DNA of 64,000 nt from Campanula takesimana. Lineage: Eukaryota > Streptophyta > Magnoliopsida > Asterales > Campanulaceae. Made by a program: the position numbers and the translations under genes. Under the pieces are notes generated by a model. The model did not search any database. It saw only the letters and a program-made list of their open reading frames with translations, and was not told where the DNA came from. The stretch is taken from positions 124,001 to 188,000 of the forward strand of contig JAOWBW010000180.1 of the NCBI GenBank assembly GCA_026119855.1, read 5' to 3'. Of this stretch, positions 10,779-22,718 are shown piece by piece; within the stretch, counting starts at the first letter, position 1, and each line of letters begins with the position of its first letter.

Positions 10779-10945
10779 TACTCTGTTATTTCAAAACAAC
10801 ATTACAAGGCTACAAGCTTAGGAAAAAGCATACCAGGGAGGGAGAGCGGGGAGAATTCTGACCGTGTTCGTAACTTAAGATTTTGATATCCGTTTGTTGA
10901 TCGGATTTCACCGTGGTGTTGTGGAGATTGAGTAGATAATTTATA

Positions 10946-11202
10946 ATCCCTCCGTCCCAAAATGATCTTCATACTTTTTTCGCTGTTATTGCGAAAGAAC
11001 TTTGAGCAATAATGTTAGGTTGATTTAATTGTCCTAATGAAAATCTAAAACTTGTTATTTGTACACCATCAACAATACTATCAATACCAAGTTTTAGATT
11101 TTCATTACGGTAATTATATCAACATAGAAATATTGCTCAAAGTTCCTTCGCAATAACAACGAAAAAAGTATGAATATCATTTTGGGACGGAGACGGAGGG
11201 AG
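10946..11202. mobile_element. fold-back Stowaway MITE (long hairpin)
   Basis: TA-flanked, about 257 bp. It is close to a complete inverted repeat: the left arm from CCCTCCGTCCCAAAATGAT to AACTTTGAGCAAT, and the CTAAAACTTG word further in, are mirrored in the right arm. The right end carries a small duplication (GGGACGGAGACGGAGGG). Transcribed, it would form a long hairpin. The copy-2 counterpart is 53954-54200. Confidence 0.9.
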
Positions 11203-11909
11203 TAGTTGATTAAAAGTGAGTTTCCTCGATGTTATTTTTATAACAAGTAAGTTACTATTTCCCCCTTTAATTATACTATCTATTACTTGTATAATGGCAG
11301 AAGTAAACTTTAGCACAGTTTTTACTTTTGTTTCCCCGCTCATTTTTTACACTTATACACGAAACCGCGTTTATGAAAGTTATTTAATAATGTAACAGCG
11401 TTAAAAACGGGTAACTAATTACTAACTCTGACCAAGACCTTTTTTGGAGCATTGAATATGCATATGAATTGTACCTGGTTTGTTGACCACACTTAATTAT
11501 TTACACAATTTTTTTGTGTAAACAACCTCAGGTAATGTAAACCTCCCGTAATTACTACGGGAATTTCTGTTTGCATAGTTGTTTTTCTATTTACACAATA
11601 ATCTCTTGTTTTCAGTGAAATTGTACCTGTTGAAACGTGAAACCCAAAGAGTAGTGTACATTGGGAGCAGCACTTTGTTGCATGTGAAAATAATTACTAC
11701 CCTACTCCATTAACCTACTCCATTGTTAACTTTCTACTAATGTACTGCTAATACTTATACTACAATTTCATTGTTCATTTTTTAGAATTTGTATTTAATT
11801 TAATAAAACGAATTAATACTCTCTCTATTTTAATTTTTTCACAAATATTAATAATTGTATATTTATTATATAAAAAAGACTTATGCACTTTTAAAAGAAT
11901 CCAAGTATT
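11203..11909. other. intergenic, nothing recognised
   Basis: AT-rich, conserved in copy 2 at about 54201-54894. Copy 2 lacks a short duplicated CTACTCCATTAAC stretch present near 11700-11720. No gene seen. Confidence 0.5.
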
Positions 11910-12184
11910 TAAGAGCACAATGGGAGCTTTTTCATTTTTATGATGTAGAAGGGTAGTCGTACGAAATCATATTAGGGTTTGATAAGATTGTAGAAGAGTA
12001 TTCTAGGTAGGGAGGCGTTACACGGATCACCGGAGAGTAATAAAGAGGAGGAGCGAGAATAGGAACTAGAAGGATTCCAGGGAGAGACAAGTACTGCGGA
12101 ACATGGTCTCGTAGAGAGAGAAATTATGTAATATGGTATGATCAGCCCCTTTTTTTTTTGCAAATGAATCCCTTGTAGGGTATT

Positions 12185-14228
12185 TGTAGCGACCCCAAAA
12201 CCCGTCCCTATTTATTTTATATTTTTGGGGTTTTTATTTGACTTATGTGTGCATTTTATGTGTTGCATCATATTATATGATTTGCACATCTTACTTGATT
12301 ATTTGTGTTATTTACTTAGTTAGTAAAAATAATGATTAAAGGAGTTAAATGATTAAGTTGAAACTTTAGGGTCCTTGTTGGAAAAAATAAGTTAAGGGGC
12401 TAAAGTGTTAAAATCGGAACTTGGGTGACTAAAATGAGAAAGTGGGTAAAAACCCTTTATAAAGCAATTTGCTTTCTCCTTCTTTCACTGTGTATAAACT
12501 TCTGCAACTTTCTCTCGTTCAACTTAGGTTAAGAAAGAAAAGGTAAGTTCAACCCATTTCGATTTAATTCTTTTTATTTATTTACCCGTTTTAAAAACTA
12601 ATTATATAAAAATGATCAGGGCGTCGAATAGGTCATTTCTAGCCGAACAAAACTTATTTCAGCGGTACTTTTTACGGAACTAGGTAAGTTACTAATTCCC
12701 CTTTAAATGTTAAAATAGTCATATATGCTATATTTGATACTTCTACTTGTTAATTTTGTGATTTGGGTAATATTTGTTATACTTGTAATTTTGGGATAAA
12801 GGGGGTATATAGAATTGGTTTTAGCTGGGTGTTGGAATGGTTTAGAAACCAAGTTGTAACCTTAATGAAAGTTACCAAGGTTATGTAGTATATGTGTTAT
12901 ACTTTTGGGACGGAAGGAGTAAAAATGAACTAAGGAAGAAATCTGGGATTTGGCCCAAAATGGACGGGGGCACGCGCACCCTAAATAAGGAGGCGCACGC
13001 ACCCCATGGTTACCAACTTAGGCAAAGTGTCTGATCAATGGAAGCGTGCGCACTCTTTTGGGTGGGGCGCGCGCACCCTTTGTTGGCCAAAAATTGTGAG
13101 GTTCTGATGAAAGGGAGCGCGCGCACCCTTTTGGGTGGGGCGTGCGCACCCCCCTGTTTTCCAGGTTTGATAGTTTGTTTAACTTGGGTACAAGAGGACA
13201 ATTGTTTGTGTAGTCCTTGGGGTTGTTTAGGATCCAAACGTGAATGTGTATGACTTTTATGTCGTTGATGAAAAAGATTGGGTTGTGACTAAATGTCCTT
13301 ATTATGGACTCTTTATCAGAAATCTTTCGTGTGCATCTTGTGATGTATTTGGCTTAGTTCCTTCTTGGATTAAATGCCCCGGATTTTGTTTAGCAAGTAT
13401 TCATTACTGTGCTTCTTGTGAAAAGTCCAGCCGGTCTTGTTGTGGAGTCAACCAATGGAAAAATTATAGTGGTACAGGTAAGTCCACTATAAGGTTTTCC
13501 ATTGGTAGCTTTTGAGTCAGGCGGTGGAAGAATTATAGTGGCACACAAGCCAAGTTCACTATAAGGTGTCCACTGCGCCTTCTTTGTTTCCCCAGTCCAG
13601 ATTGGCCTTGGATGGGATGAATTTCTCCCTTTGGTGAGTATTTGGGTTATGACTTTGTGTCATATTTCCCTCTCTGGTTACTTGGTTCTATTGGTTATGG
13701 TTTGGTTTTCGGGATCCCGGCTTCAGCTATTTATGCTGCTCAGATGGTTTTCTCAGATGGTATTCTCAGACAGTTATGTTGTTGGGTAAACCTTGGCTTG
13801 GTATCCACCGGAGTGTGGGCTATGTGGTAATTGTGGTATATGAGTTGATGATATCTCTTATGTTATGTGCTATATGCTATATGATTACTTGTTGATATTG
13901 TTCCTTTATGATTATCATATCAGCATGTAACGTAGTTGCATTTTAGTAGCTTACTGAGATTCATTCTCACCCTTATTTGTTTACTGTTTTAGAAAAAGGC
14001 GAGTCCAGGGGATATGACACTTGGCACGGGAGGACGTTGGAGTGGTAAGAGTTGGGACATTTTTGTTGAGGTTGCATTATGTAAATGTGAAACCTTTTGG
14101 GTAGAGTACCCGTACTTTCTGTTGTCACACCTATTTTGGATCATGTTGGTGTATGTACATTTGCTTAAAAGTTTGTAAGCCTTCGGGCTAAGTACCTTCG
14201 TTGTGAAAGTTGGTTGTAAAGTTTGTTT
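12185..14228 (+). repeat. outer 5' LTR (Tekay-like), 3' end missing
   Basis: It matches 17993-20193 closely, but the last ~149 bp are replaced by pol-end sequence from 14229. It has a TATA-like TTTATAAAGC near 12455-12465. Intron-like signals are present: donor AG/GTAAGTTACTAATT at 12683/12684, branch-like CTTAC near 13950, and acceptor TTACTGTTTTAG ending 13992. A 91-codon open frame (13240-13515) is shared with the third LTR but resembles nothing known. Confidence 0.88.
12965..13155. repeat. GC-rich GCGCGCACCC cluster in the LTR
   Basis: About six copies of GCGCGCACCC/GTGCGCACCC-type words alternate with CTTTTGGGTGGGG in an otherwise AT-rich LTR. The same cluster is at about 18775-18962 in the third LTR. 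Confidence 0.75.
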
Positions 14229-14286
14229 GATTCGTGTGGTAAGTAACCCTAAAATTCGGGACGAATTTTCTTTAAGGGGGAGTGAT
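14229..14286 (+). pseudogene. fragment of gypsy pol 3' end plus polypurine tract
   Basis: GATTCGTGTGGTAAGTAACC starts a stretch that normally ends gypsy pol. It runs through AAAATTCGGGACGAATTTTC into the PPT AAGGGGGAGTGAT just before the second LTR. The same pol-tail words precede the LTRs at 17993 and 34538 (minus). Confidence 0.8.
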
Positions 14287-16673
14287 TGTAACGACCCCAA
14301 AATCCACCCTAATTTTCTAATATTTAAATGGAAATTATGTGTGCATTTTTTTTATGTGTTAAATAATATTTTCTTGACTCGCATATATTATTTGAGTATA
14401 TATGTTAGTTAAAGTGTTAGTAGAAATTTTGTTAAAAGGAATAAATGAGTTAGTTGAAACTTTAGGGTCCAAAGTGTAACTTTAAAGTTCAGGGGCTTAT
14501 TTGCTCAAAGTAAAAGTAGAGGGACCAAAGTGAAAATTCTATAAAAATCTTCATATACTTATCTCCTCACCTCTTCTCTCTCTGCGTGCAACATTTCAAT
14601 TTCTTTCTTTTCCATTTACTCTCTTTGTATCCACGAAGAAAAAAGTAAGTTCAACCCATTTCGATTTAATTCTTTTTATTTACTTACCCGTTTTAAAAAG
14701 TAATTATATAAAAATGATCAGGGCGTTGAGTAGGCCATTTCTACCCGATCAAATATTATTTTCTCGATACTTTTCCGGAAAATAGGTAAGTTACTAATTC
14801 CCCTTAAATAGTAAAATGGTCATATATTTGCTATATGTGTAATATGTGGTGAAATTATTGTGAAAAGAATTTATTTGTGATACTTGTTTATTTGGGACAA
14901 AGGGAGTATAATTATACTGGATAAGTGACTTGGTTTATATGCTAGGATGTATATGGAGTATGTTTATATACTTGAGAATGTTAGTATAAGTGTTTGAAAG
15001 TATACTCCTACTCGTGGGACGGTAAAATATTAACTTGAGTTAAATGTTAAATAAGTATATTATAAAAATTATACTATTATTTGTGGGACGGAAGTTGAGT
15101 TTTCTTGTCTTTAAATGTTAGGATGGAAGTATATATAGGTACTCCTAAGATTTAGAACGAAAGGAGTGAAAATCGGACCCCAAAACAGGGAGTTTGAATG
15201 TGTGCGGCCGAACATTTTATAAAATTGTCCGTTTTACGTTCAATCTTCCGGAGTCCATAACTTCTTCGTCCGGACTCCGTTTTGGATGTGTAAACTATCG
15301 TTGGAAAGCTCTTTTCGAGTACTATGAAATGGATCTATTGGACGCATGGTTCCAGATCATAATGGTTATCTTTTTGTTGAGGTTTAAGATCAAGGTGTAG
15401 TCTCGGTCTAGGTTCCGTAGTACTATTCTAGTTGACTTAGTTGGGCACCGTGGAACACTCTAGTGTTTGTTAATAGTTCATTTGTGAACAAATGAGTTGG
15501 GATGTTGAATTTAACTAAGTATTAAATGGGTATTGTGGAACATCCTTTTGATGTGTTTTGAATTAATTGTGAATGGGTGCAAGCTTGTGAGGTGACTTAA
15601 TGTCATTAATAAAGGATTGTGTTGTGACCTAATGTCAATGTTGTGAACTCTTTTATGAGTAAAGTGTTTGCATCTTTTGAAGTGTAAGGTTTTCCATTGG
15701 TACCATGAGTCGGGCAGTGGGAGAATTATAGTGGCACACAAGCCAAGTTCACTATAAGGTTGTCCACTGGTACCTTTATCCTCAGTCCAGATTGGCTTTG
15801 GATGGGATGAACTCACTCCCTTGCGTGAGCATTTAGGGGTATGACTTTGTGCTATTTTCACCCGCTATTGTTGTTGTTGTGTTATATGGTTCCGGAACCT
15901 GCTTCAGCTATTGATGCTGCCCCGTTGTTACTTTGGTTCTATTGGTTATGGTTTGGTTTTCGGGATCCCGGCTTCAGCTAATTATGCTACTCAACTGGTT
16001 TTCTCAGATGGTATTCTCAGATGGCTATGTTTGTTTCGAGAACCTTGGCTCACAGTATCCACGTATGAGTGTTTATTTCCGCCTTATGTGTTGTATGATG
16101 AGTTGGTCGTTATTTCCAACCGGTATGGGACGGTTGGCGATAGGGAGCCTCTCATGTTATGTGCTATATGCTATATGATTATTTGTTGATATAGTTTCTT
16201 TATGATTATCATATCAGCATGTAACGTAGTTGCATTTTTGTAGCTTACTGAGATTCATTCTCACCCCTTATTTGTTTACTGTTTTAGATAAAGGCGAGTC
16301 CAGGGAATAGGATAATTGCACGGGAGGACGTCGTGGTGGTAAGAGTTTGGGATATGAGTTTTGTCAAGGTTACATTACATAGATGTATAACCTTTTGGGT
16401 AGAGTTTCCTTGACTTCATCATCTTGTAACACCTATATTTTGGATAATGTCGTTGTTTGTACATTTGTATAAAGGTTTGTAAGCCTTCGGGCTAAATAGT
16501 TTCATTGTGAAAGTTTGTTTGAAAGTCAGTGGAAGTCTTTGAACTTCAAGTGTGGATTTTGTTAAAACTTTCTGAAAGTATATTTCGAAAAATTTTCTAA
16601 AGGTATTTTATAACGTCTTCCACTCGTGTCCCGAGCGTGGGGCTAAGTAGGACCACGGGTCTGGGGCGCGACA
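14287..16673 (+). repeat. second, divergent Tekay-family LTR
   Basis: 2387 bp from TGTAACGACCCC to GGGGCGCGACA. It is clearly related to the outer LTRs, sharing donor- and acceptor-like sites at 14786 and 16287 and the TTCGGGATCCCGGCTTCAGC word. It differs through the middle and lacks the GCGCGCACCC cluster. It is followed by GTATT, the same five bases as the outer TSD. Confidence 0.85.
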
Positions 16674-17572
16674 GTATTAGTAACTTACACCCAATATCAA
16701 TAGGTAGAAAATGAGAAGACTTTGTCAATCTATCAACAATCACCCAAACCGCATCAAACCTTCTTCGAGTACGAGGTAACCCTGTTACAAAATCCAAAGT
16801 AACATGTTCCCACTTCCATTCCGGAATCTCTAACGGTTGAAGCAATCCTGCGGGCCTTTGATGTTCAGCTTTAACTTGTTGACATGTTAAACACTTGGAT
16901 ACATAATCCGCTATTTCCCTCTTCATATTATTCCACCAAAAGTGTTGCTTCAAATTCTGATACATTTTAGTACTCCCGGGATGAATAGTATACCTTGATT
17001 TATGGCCTTCATCAAGAACTTGGTGTTTAATCCCATCAACATTAGGCACACACAATCGACCTCTGAAAGTTAATACCCCTTCAGAACTGAGGGAGAAATC
17101 CTCAAATTTACCATCTTTAATTTTATCCATAATCTTTACCAATTCGGGTCATCCTTCTGAGCTTCCTTTATTTGTTGAACTAGAGTTGGTAATACTCGAA
17201 TGTTCGCAAAAATAGCTCCATGCTTTGATTCATAAGGACTCCAATCTCGAGCATCCTCCAACATCTTCCATTCCCGTACCATCAATGAAGCTACATAAGA
17301 CTTCCGGCTAATAGCATCAGTTACCACATTTGCCTTGCCTGGATGATAAGAAATGTGCAATCATAATCCTTCAACAGCTCCATCCATCTTCGTTGTCTAT
17401 TATTCAACTCTTTCTGGGAGAAAAGATACTTCAAACTTTGATGATCTGTGAAAATCTCAAACTTTGCCCCATAAAGATAATGTTTCCACTTGTGCAATGC
17501 AAAGACAATAGCTGCAAGCTCCATATCATGGGTAGGATAATTCTGCTCACTCGGAGTCAACTTCCTCAAGCA
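16674..17572 (-). pseudogene. inverted gypsy RNase H / integrase fragment
   Basis: Read on the minus strand, this gives RNase H words (LTPSEQNYPTHDMELAAIVF, FTDHQSLKYLF), then an HHCC integrase zinc finger (CLTCQQVKAEH). The start of the integrase core follows (WEHVTLDFVTGLPR, VIVDRLTKSSHFLP). The frames are broken near 17136-17360. It lies in opposite orientation to the flanking LTRs and to the pol end that follows. The boundary at 16676-16688 carries ATTAGTAACTTAC, the inverse of an LTR word at the intron-like donor. Confidence 0.85.
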
Positions 17573-17992
17573 TATGGAAAGAAAGGCAAGCTTGTTCCGA
17601 GGTATATTGGTCCATTTGAGATTCTTGGAAGAGTGGGAGATCGGGCTTATCGTCTTGCATTACATCCTTCTCTTGATAAGATCCATAATGTGTTTCATAT
17701 CTCTATGCTTCGGAAGTATGTATATGATCTTTCTCATGTTCTATCTGAGGTACCCGAGGATATTGAGCCGAGTATGTCTTATGAGGAGTATCCAGTCCAA
17801 GTCATTGATTCGAAGGTGCAAGAATTGAGAAACAAAAGTATTCCTCTTGTTCGAGTTGTGTGGGGGAATCACAATGGGAGGAATCGACTTGGGAGCTTCG
17901 GGAAGAGATCGAGAGGAAGTACCCTTGGTTGTTTGAGGGCCTCGGTAAGTAACTCTAAAATTCGGGACGAATTTTTTTTAAGGGGGAGTGAT
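17573..17992 (+). pseudogene. gypsy integrase C-terminus with chromodomain, and PPT
   Basis: Plus-strand words LVPRYIGPFEILGRVGDRAY and HNVFHISMLRKY are the typical end of chromovirus integrase. A chromodomain follows (PVQVIDSKVQELRNK, IPLVRVVW), with a frameshift near 17870-17880, after which TWELREEIERKYP reads in another frame. A chromodomain guides integration toward marked chromatin in this family. The pol tail CTAAAATTCGGGACGAATTT and the PPT AAGGGGGAGTGAT run directly into the LTR. Confidence 0.88.
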
Positions 17993-20193
17993 TGTAGCGA
18001 CCCCAAAACCCGTCCCTATTTATTTTATATTTTTGGGGTTTTTATTTGACTTATGTGTGCATTTTATGTGTTGCATCATATTTTATGATTTGCAAATCTT
18101 ACTTGATTATTTGTGTTATTTACTTAGTTAGTAAAAATAATGATTAAAGGAGTTAAATGATTAAGTTGAAACTTTAGGGTCCTTGTTGGAAAAAATAAGT
18201 TAAGGGGCTAAAGTGTTAAAATCGGAACTTGGGTGACTAAAATGAGAAAGTGGGTAAAAACCCTTTATAAAGCAATTTGCTTTCTCCTTCTTTCACTGTG
18301 TATAAACTTCTGCAACTTTCTCTCGTTCAACTTAGGTTAAGAAAGAAAAGGTATGTTCAACCCATTTCGATTTAATTCTTTTTATTTACTTACCCGTTTT
18401 AAAAACTAATTATATAAAAATGATCAGGGCGTCGAATAGGTCATTTCTAGCCGAACAAAACTTATTTCAGCGGTACTTTTTACGGAACTAGGTAAGTTAC
18501 TAATTCCCCTTTAAATGTTAAAATAGTCATATATGCTATATTTGATACTTCTACTTGTTAATTTTGTGATTTGGGTAATATTTGTTATACTTATAATTTT
18601 GGGATAAAGGGGGTATATAGAATTGGTTTTAGCTGGGTGTTGGAATGGTTTAGAAACCAAGTTGTAACCTTAATGAAAGTTACCAGAGTTATGTAGTATT
18701 TGTGTTATACTTTTGGGACGGAAGGAGTAAAAATGAACTAAGGAAGAAATCTGGGATTTGGCCCAAAAAGGGCGGGGGCGCGCGCACCCTAAATAAGGAG
18801 GCGCACGCACCCCATGGTTACCAACTTAGGCAAAGTGTCTGATCAAGGGAAGCGTGCGCACTCTTTTGGGTGGGGCACGCGCACCCTTAGTTGGCCAAAA
18901 ATTGTGAGGTTCTGATGAAAGGGAGCGCGCGCACCCTTTTGGGTGGGGCGTGCGCACCCCCCCCCCTGTTTTTCAGGTTTGATAGTTTGTTTAACTTGGG
19001 TACAAGAGGACAATTGTTTGTGTAGTCCTTGGGGTTGTTTAGGATCCAAACGTGAATGTGTATGACTTTTATGTCGTTGATGAAAAAGATTGGGTTGTGA
19101 CTAAATTTCCTTATTATGGACTCTTTATGAGAAATCTTTCGTGTGCATCTTGTGATGTATTTGGCTTAGTTCCTTCTTGGATTAAATGCCCCGGATTTTG
19201 TTTAACAAATATTCATTACTGTGCTTCTTGTGAAAAGTCCAGCTGGTCTTGTTGTGGAGTCAGCCAATGGAAAAATTATAGTGGTACAGGTAAGTCCACT
19301 ATAAGGTTTTCCATTGGTAGCTTTTGAGTCAGGCGGTGGAAGAATTATAGTGGCACACAAGCCAAGTTCACTATAAGGTGTCCACTGCGCCTTCTTTGTT
19401 TCCCCAGTCCAGATTGGCCTTGGATGGGATGAATTTCTCCCTTTGGTGAGTATTTGGGTTATGACTTTGTGTCATATTTCCCTCTCTGGTTACTTGGTTC
19501 TATTGGTTATGGTTTGGTTTTCGGGATCCCGGCTTCAGCTATTTATGCTGCTCAGATGGTTTTCTCAGATGGTATTCTCAGACAGTTATGTTGTTGGGTA
19601 AACCTTGGCTTGGTATCCACCGGAGTGTGGGCTATGTGGTAATTGTGGTATATGAGTTGATGATATCTCTCATGTTATGTGCTATATGCTATATGATTAC
19701 TTGTTGATATTGTTCCTTTATGATTATCATATCAGCATGTAACGTAGTTGCATTTTAGTAGCTTACTGAGATTCATTCTCACCCTTATTTGTTTACTGTT
19801 TTAGATAAAGTCGAGTTCAGGGGATAGGACACTTGGCACGGGAGGACGTTGGAGTGGTAAGAGTTGGGACATTTTTGTTGAGGTTACATTATGTAAATGT
19901 GAAACCTTTTTGGGTAGAGTACCCGTACTTTCTGTTGTCACACCTATATTGGATCATGTTGGTGTATGTACATTTGCTTAAAAGTTTGTAAGCCTTCGGG
20001 CTAAGTACCTTCGTTGTGAAAGTTGGTTGTAAAGTTTGTTTAAAAGTTAAGTGAAGTCTTTGAACTTCAAGTGTGTTTTTGTTAAACTTTATGAAAGTAC
20101 ATTTCGAAATTTTTTTTAAAAAGTATTTTATAACGTCTTCCAATCGTGTCACGAGCATGGGGCCAAGTAGGACCACGGGTCTGGGGCGCGACA
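17993..20193 (+). repeat. outer 3' LTR (Tekay-like)
   Basis: 2201 bp, TGTAGCGACC to GGGGCGCGACA, complete. The intron-like donor is at 18492 and the acceptor ends at 19804. The GC-rich cluster is at about 18775-18962. The 91-codon open frame of the first LTR is also open here (19052-19327). Confidence 0.9.
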
Positions 20194-20200
20194 GTATTTA

Positions 20201-20929
20201 TGTTGGGGAATTAGGGGGATCACCGCATCCACTAGCCCATACTAGAAGTCATCAACATGGAGAAAACAATCAACACATGATAATATAATATGAAAGAACA
20301 AGAACACCATGATTTGTTAACCCAGTTCATCAACAAATGATTACATCTGGGGGCACCAAGCCAGTATATCACTATAATAATATATGAAGGATTACAACTT
20401 TAGCACATGCACTCACATAGATCTAGTATGGCTACTCTCCATGAACAATCTCTCATACATATTATCTCACCTCCCCAAGAACACACAAACAACACGGTCA
20501 TAGCCGGGTTGTAGGATCACCCCCCATGACTCTCCTAAGCCCCGGCCCCCTCCTAGACACTATTTTGTGTCTCCCTTTGATATCCTAACTTTCTCCTATC
20601 AAGAACGCTTGTTTATGGACGGAATTATGCTTATATAGGTGTACAAGGAAACCCTAAGTCGTTTGGAAGAGATTGCATCAAAATAGGAAACAAAAACAGA
20701 AAATTCAGTTTCTGCCCAGCGGAGTGGGCAAGCACCCAAACCCAAAGTGGGCGAGCGCCCAAACCATCAGAATGTTCCTCTCCGTTTTTGTCTTTGCTCG
20801 GAGACCACTTAGCCCTCCGTAGCTGCTTGTTTCCTCCTCCTTGAACTCCTCTTGACCTCTACCAACTCCCCATGACTTAGACTCCTTCTCCCTTTTGCTT
20901 CCTCATAGTTTAGGACTCCAATCCCAACA
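20201..20929 (-). repeat. TRIM-like element, 3' LTR
   Basis: 729 bp. It contains GGGCAAGCACCC and GGGCGAGCGCCC words near 20725-20765. The other LTR lacks part of this stretch, which explains most of the length difference. Confidence 0.88.
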
Positions 20930-22010
20930 ATCTCCCACCTGGAGACTAAACCCATAAGCATAGAAACCGTCCCGTCAAACTCCCACCACGAAGATGACCT
21001 CCACCACATATTGTGACGCCGGGCATTAATCTCCTCCTTTATGATAATGATGAGTCTCCATGAGCCTCCACGCCCTCCTCTTTTCACCATTTTGTGCCTC
21101 CATGCTCCTCCACCATGAGCCTCTACGCCAAAGTATTAAGGCGAGTTGAAACCAAGCGACGCTTCAACCTCTCCGTGTTAGATTCTTCTTGCCTCCCCAA
21201 ATCAACTTCTACCTTGATTTTTTTGCAAGACTAACTTTGCATTCTCCCTCCTAGATTCACTCCCCTTGCAATGCTCCCCATAGAACTCGGACATACCTTG
21301 TTTCTTGCATTGTCTTCATGTGATATTTTGTCGCTCTCTGTTAGGGCCACATGACTCCCACCGCGTTGCAACTTTTGAGTCTCTCTCCCCCCTAACATGC
21401 CGTTCATTGATGTCTCTCCGTTTTTACACCAATAGGCCGGTCTTCGCACCTCTTGCTCCCACCTGAACGAATTTGATGTTGTCGGTAGAGTACAATATCC
21501 TCCTATCTCCCATCCGTCGTTTGCGAGAAGTCCCCCTCTTCCCACGTGGTCTAACTGGCTTATACCACTCACCTTTTGCATCGTCGGTTGCTTACGCAAG
21601 TGCCTGATGCATTCCTCCTTTCTTTCATATTTTTCTCCAACCACCTTGACTGCCCCAAGATCCCTTGAACACCTCCTGATCCATCTTGATCTCTGCATCT
21701 CCAAATCCCACCTCAAATTTTTGCAGATCTTATAAGAAACAAACGAACTATTTAGACTTTCTGATCTTCCGCATGATCGTTGACCTATTTGGCACGTCTC
21801 TTGCTTCAACCATAAACCCTAGCAGCTCTCAGATTAACCATGCACGTCTTCCACACGAAGAATCTGCACTGCACAAAATCTGCACGTGCGTTGCACAAAG
21901 CCTAAACGTGCAATGCACGTATTCTGCACGTGCGCTGCACGAAAATCTGTTGTCTCTTTTCTTCATCTTGGATCTCTCCTAGATCTCAAACCAAATCTCT
22001 TGATACCAGT
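20930..22010 (-). other. TRIM-like element, internal region
   Basis: It is bounded on the minus strand by primer site TGGTATCAAGAG (plus 21997-22008) and PPT CTCCAGGTGGGAGAT (plus 20930-20944). A minus-strand open frame of 192 codons (21231-21809) has no recognisable domain and is interrupted in copy 2, so I do not call it a gene. Near 21860-21945 the word CTGCACGTGCG recurs as a short degenerate tandem repeat. Confidence 0.75.
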
Positions 22011-22718
22011 TGTTGGGGAATTAGGGGGGGTCACCGCATCCACTAGCCCATACTAGCAGTCATCAACATGGAGAAGATAATCAACACATGATAATATAAT
22101 ATGAAAGAACAAGAACACCATGATTTGTTAACCCAGTTCATCAACACATGACTACATCTGGGGGCACCAAGCCAGGATATCACTATAATAATATATGAAG
22201 GATTACAACTTTAGCACATGCACTCACATAGATCTAGCATGGCTACTCTCCATAAACAATCTCTCATACATATTATCACACCTCCCCAAGAACACACAAA
22301 CAACACGGTTATGGCCGGGTTGTAGGATCGCCCCCCATGGCTCTCCTAGGTCTCCGGCCCCTTCCTAGACAATATTTTGTGGCTCCCTTTGGTATCCTAA
22401 CTTTCTCCTATCAAGCACGCTTGTTTATGGACGGAATTATGCTTATATAGGTGTACAAGGAAACCCTAAGTAGTTTGGAATAGATTGCATCAAAATAGGA
22501 AACAAAAATAGAAAATTCAGTTTCTGCCCGGCGGAGTGGGCGAGCACCCAAACCATCAGAATGTTCCTCTCTGTTTTTGTCTTTGCTCGGAGACCACTTA
22601 GCCCTCCGTAGCTGCTTGTTTCCTACTCTTTGAACTCCTCTTGACCTCTACCAACTCCCCATGACTTAAACTCCTTCTCCCTTTTGCTTCCTCGTAGTTT
22701 AGGACTCCAATCCCAACA
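22011..22718 (-). repeat. TRIM-like element, 5' LTR
   Basis: 708 bp, starting TGTTGGGGAATTAGG and ending CCCAACA on the plus strand. It is very similar to 20201-20929. Confidence 0.88.

Larger units (their letters stand above)
12185..20193 (+). mobile_element. rearranged Tekay-like Ty3/gypsy insertion with three LTRs
   Basis: It begins TGTAGCGACC and ends GGGGCGCGACA, with the 5-bp TSD GTATT at 12180-12184 and 20194-20198. Copy 2 has the empty site. The parts are a nearly full LTR (12185-14228), 58 bp of pol tail plus PPT, a second divergent LTR (14287-16673), an inverted pol piece (16674-about 17572), an integrase end with chromodomain and PPT (to 17992), and a third LTR (17993-20193). The outer LTRs are about 98-99 percent alike and form the true pair. 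Gag, protease, most of RT and the primer site are absent. The integrase C-terminus and chromodomain place it in the chromoviruses, Tekay/Del style, which also have long LTRs. Confidence 0.88.
20201..22718 (-). mobile_element. TRIM-like non-autonomous LTR element
   Basis: 2518 bp with TSD ATTTA at 20196-20200 and 22719-22723. The LTRs run TGTTGGG...CCCAACA. Read on the minus strand, the order is LTR, primer site TGGTATCAAGAG, a non-coding body of about 1.08 kb, purine tract CCAGGTGGGAGAT, LTR. The copia-like PPT and TGTTGGG start link it to Tork-type copia as likely helper. No retroviral domain is visible. Copy 2 carries it at 55170-57687 with the same length, so it inserted before the duplication. 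Confidence 0.9.

Noticed and set aside
13240..13515. 91-codon open frame, also open at 19052-19327
   Set aside because: It lies wholly inside an LTR between splice-like sites, resembles no protein I know, and its conservation is explained by the two LTRs being a recent pair.
12185..16673. Reading 12185-16673 alone as a complete small LTR element with TSD GTATT
   Set aside because: The two LTRs are of different subfamilies and the GTATT after 16673 may be chance or a rearrangement trace. The pair 12185/17993 is far more alike and copy 2 proves the outer empty site.
21231..21809. 192-codon minus-strand open frame in the TRIM-like element
   Set aside because: No domain, low-complexity charged sequence, and broken in the copy-2 element, so no sign of selection.
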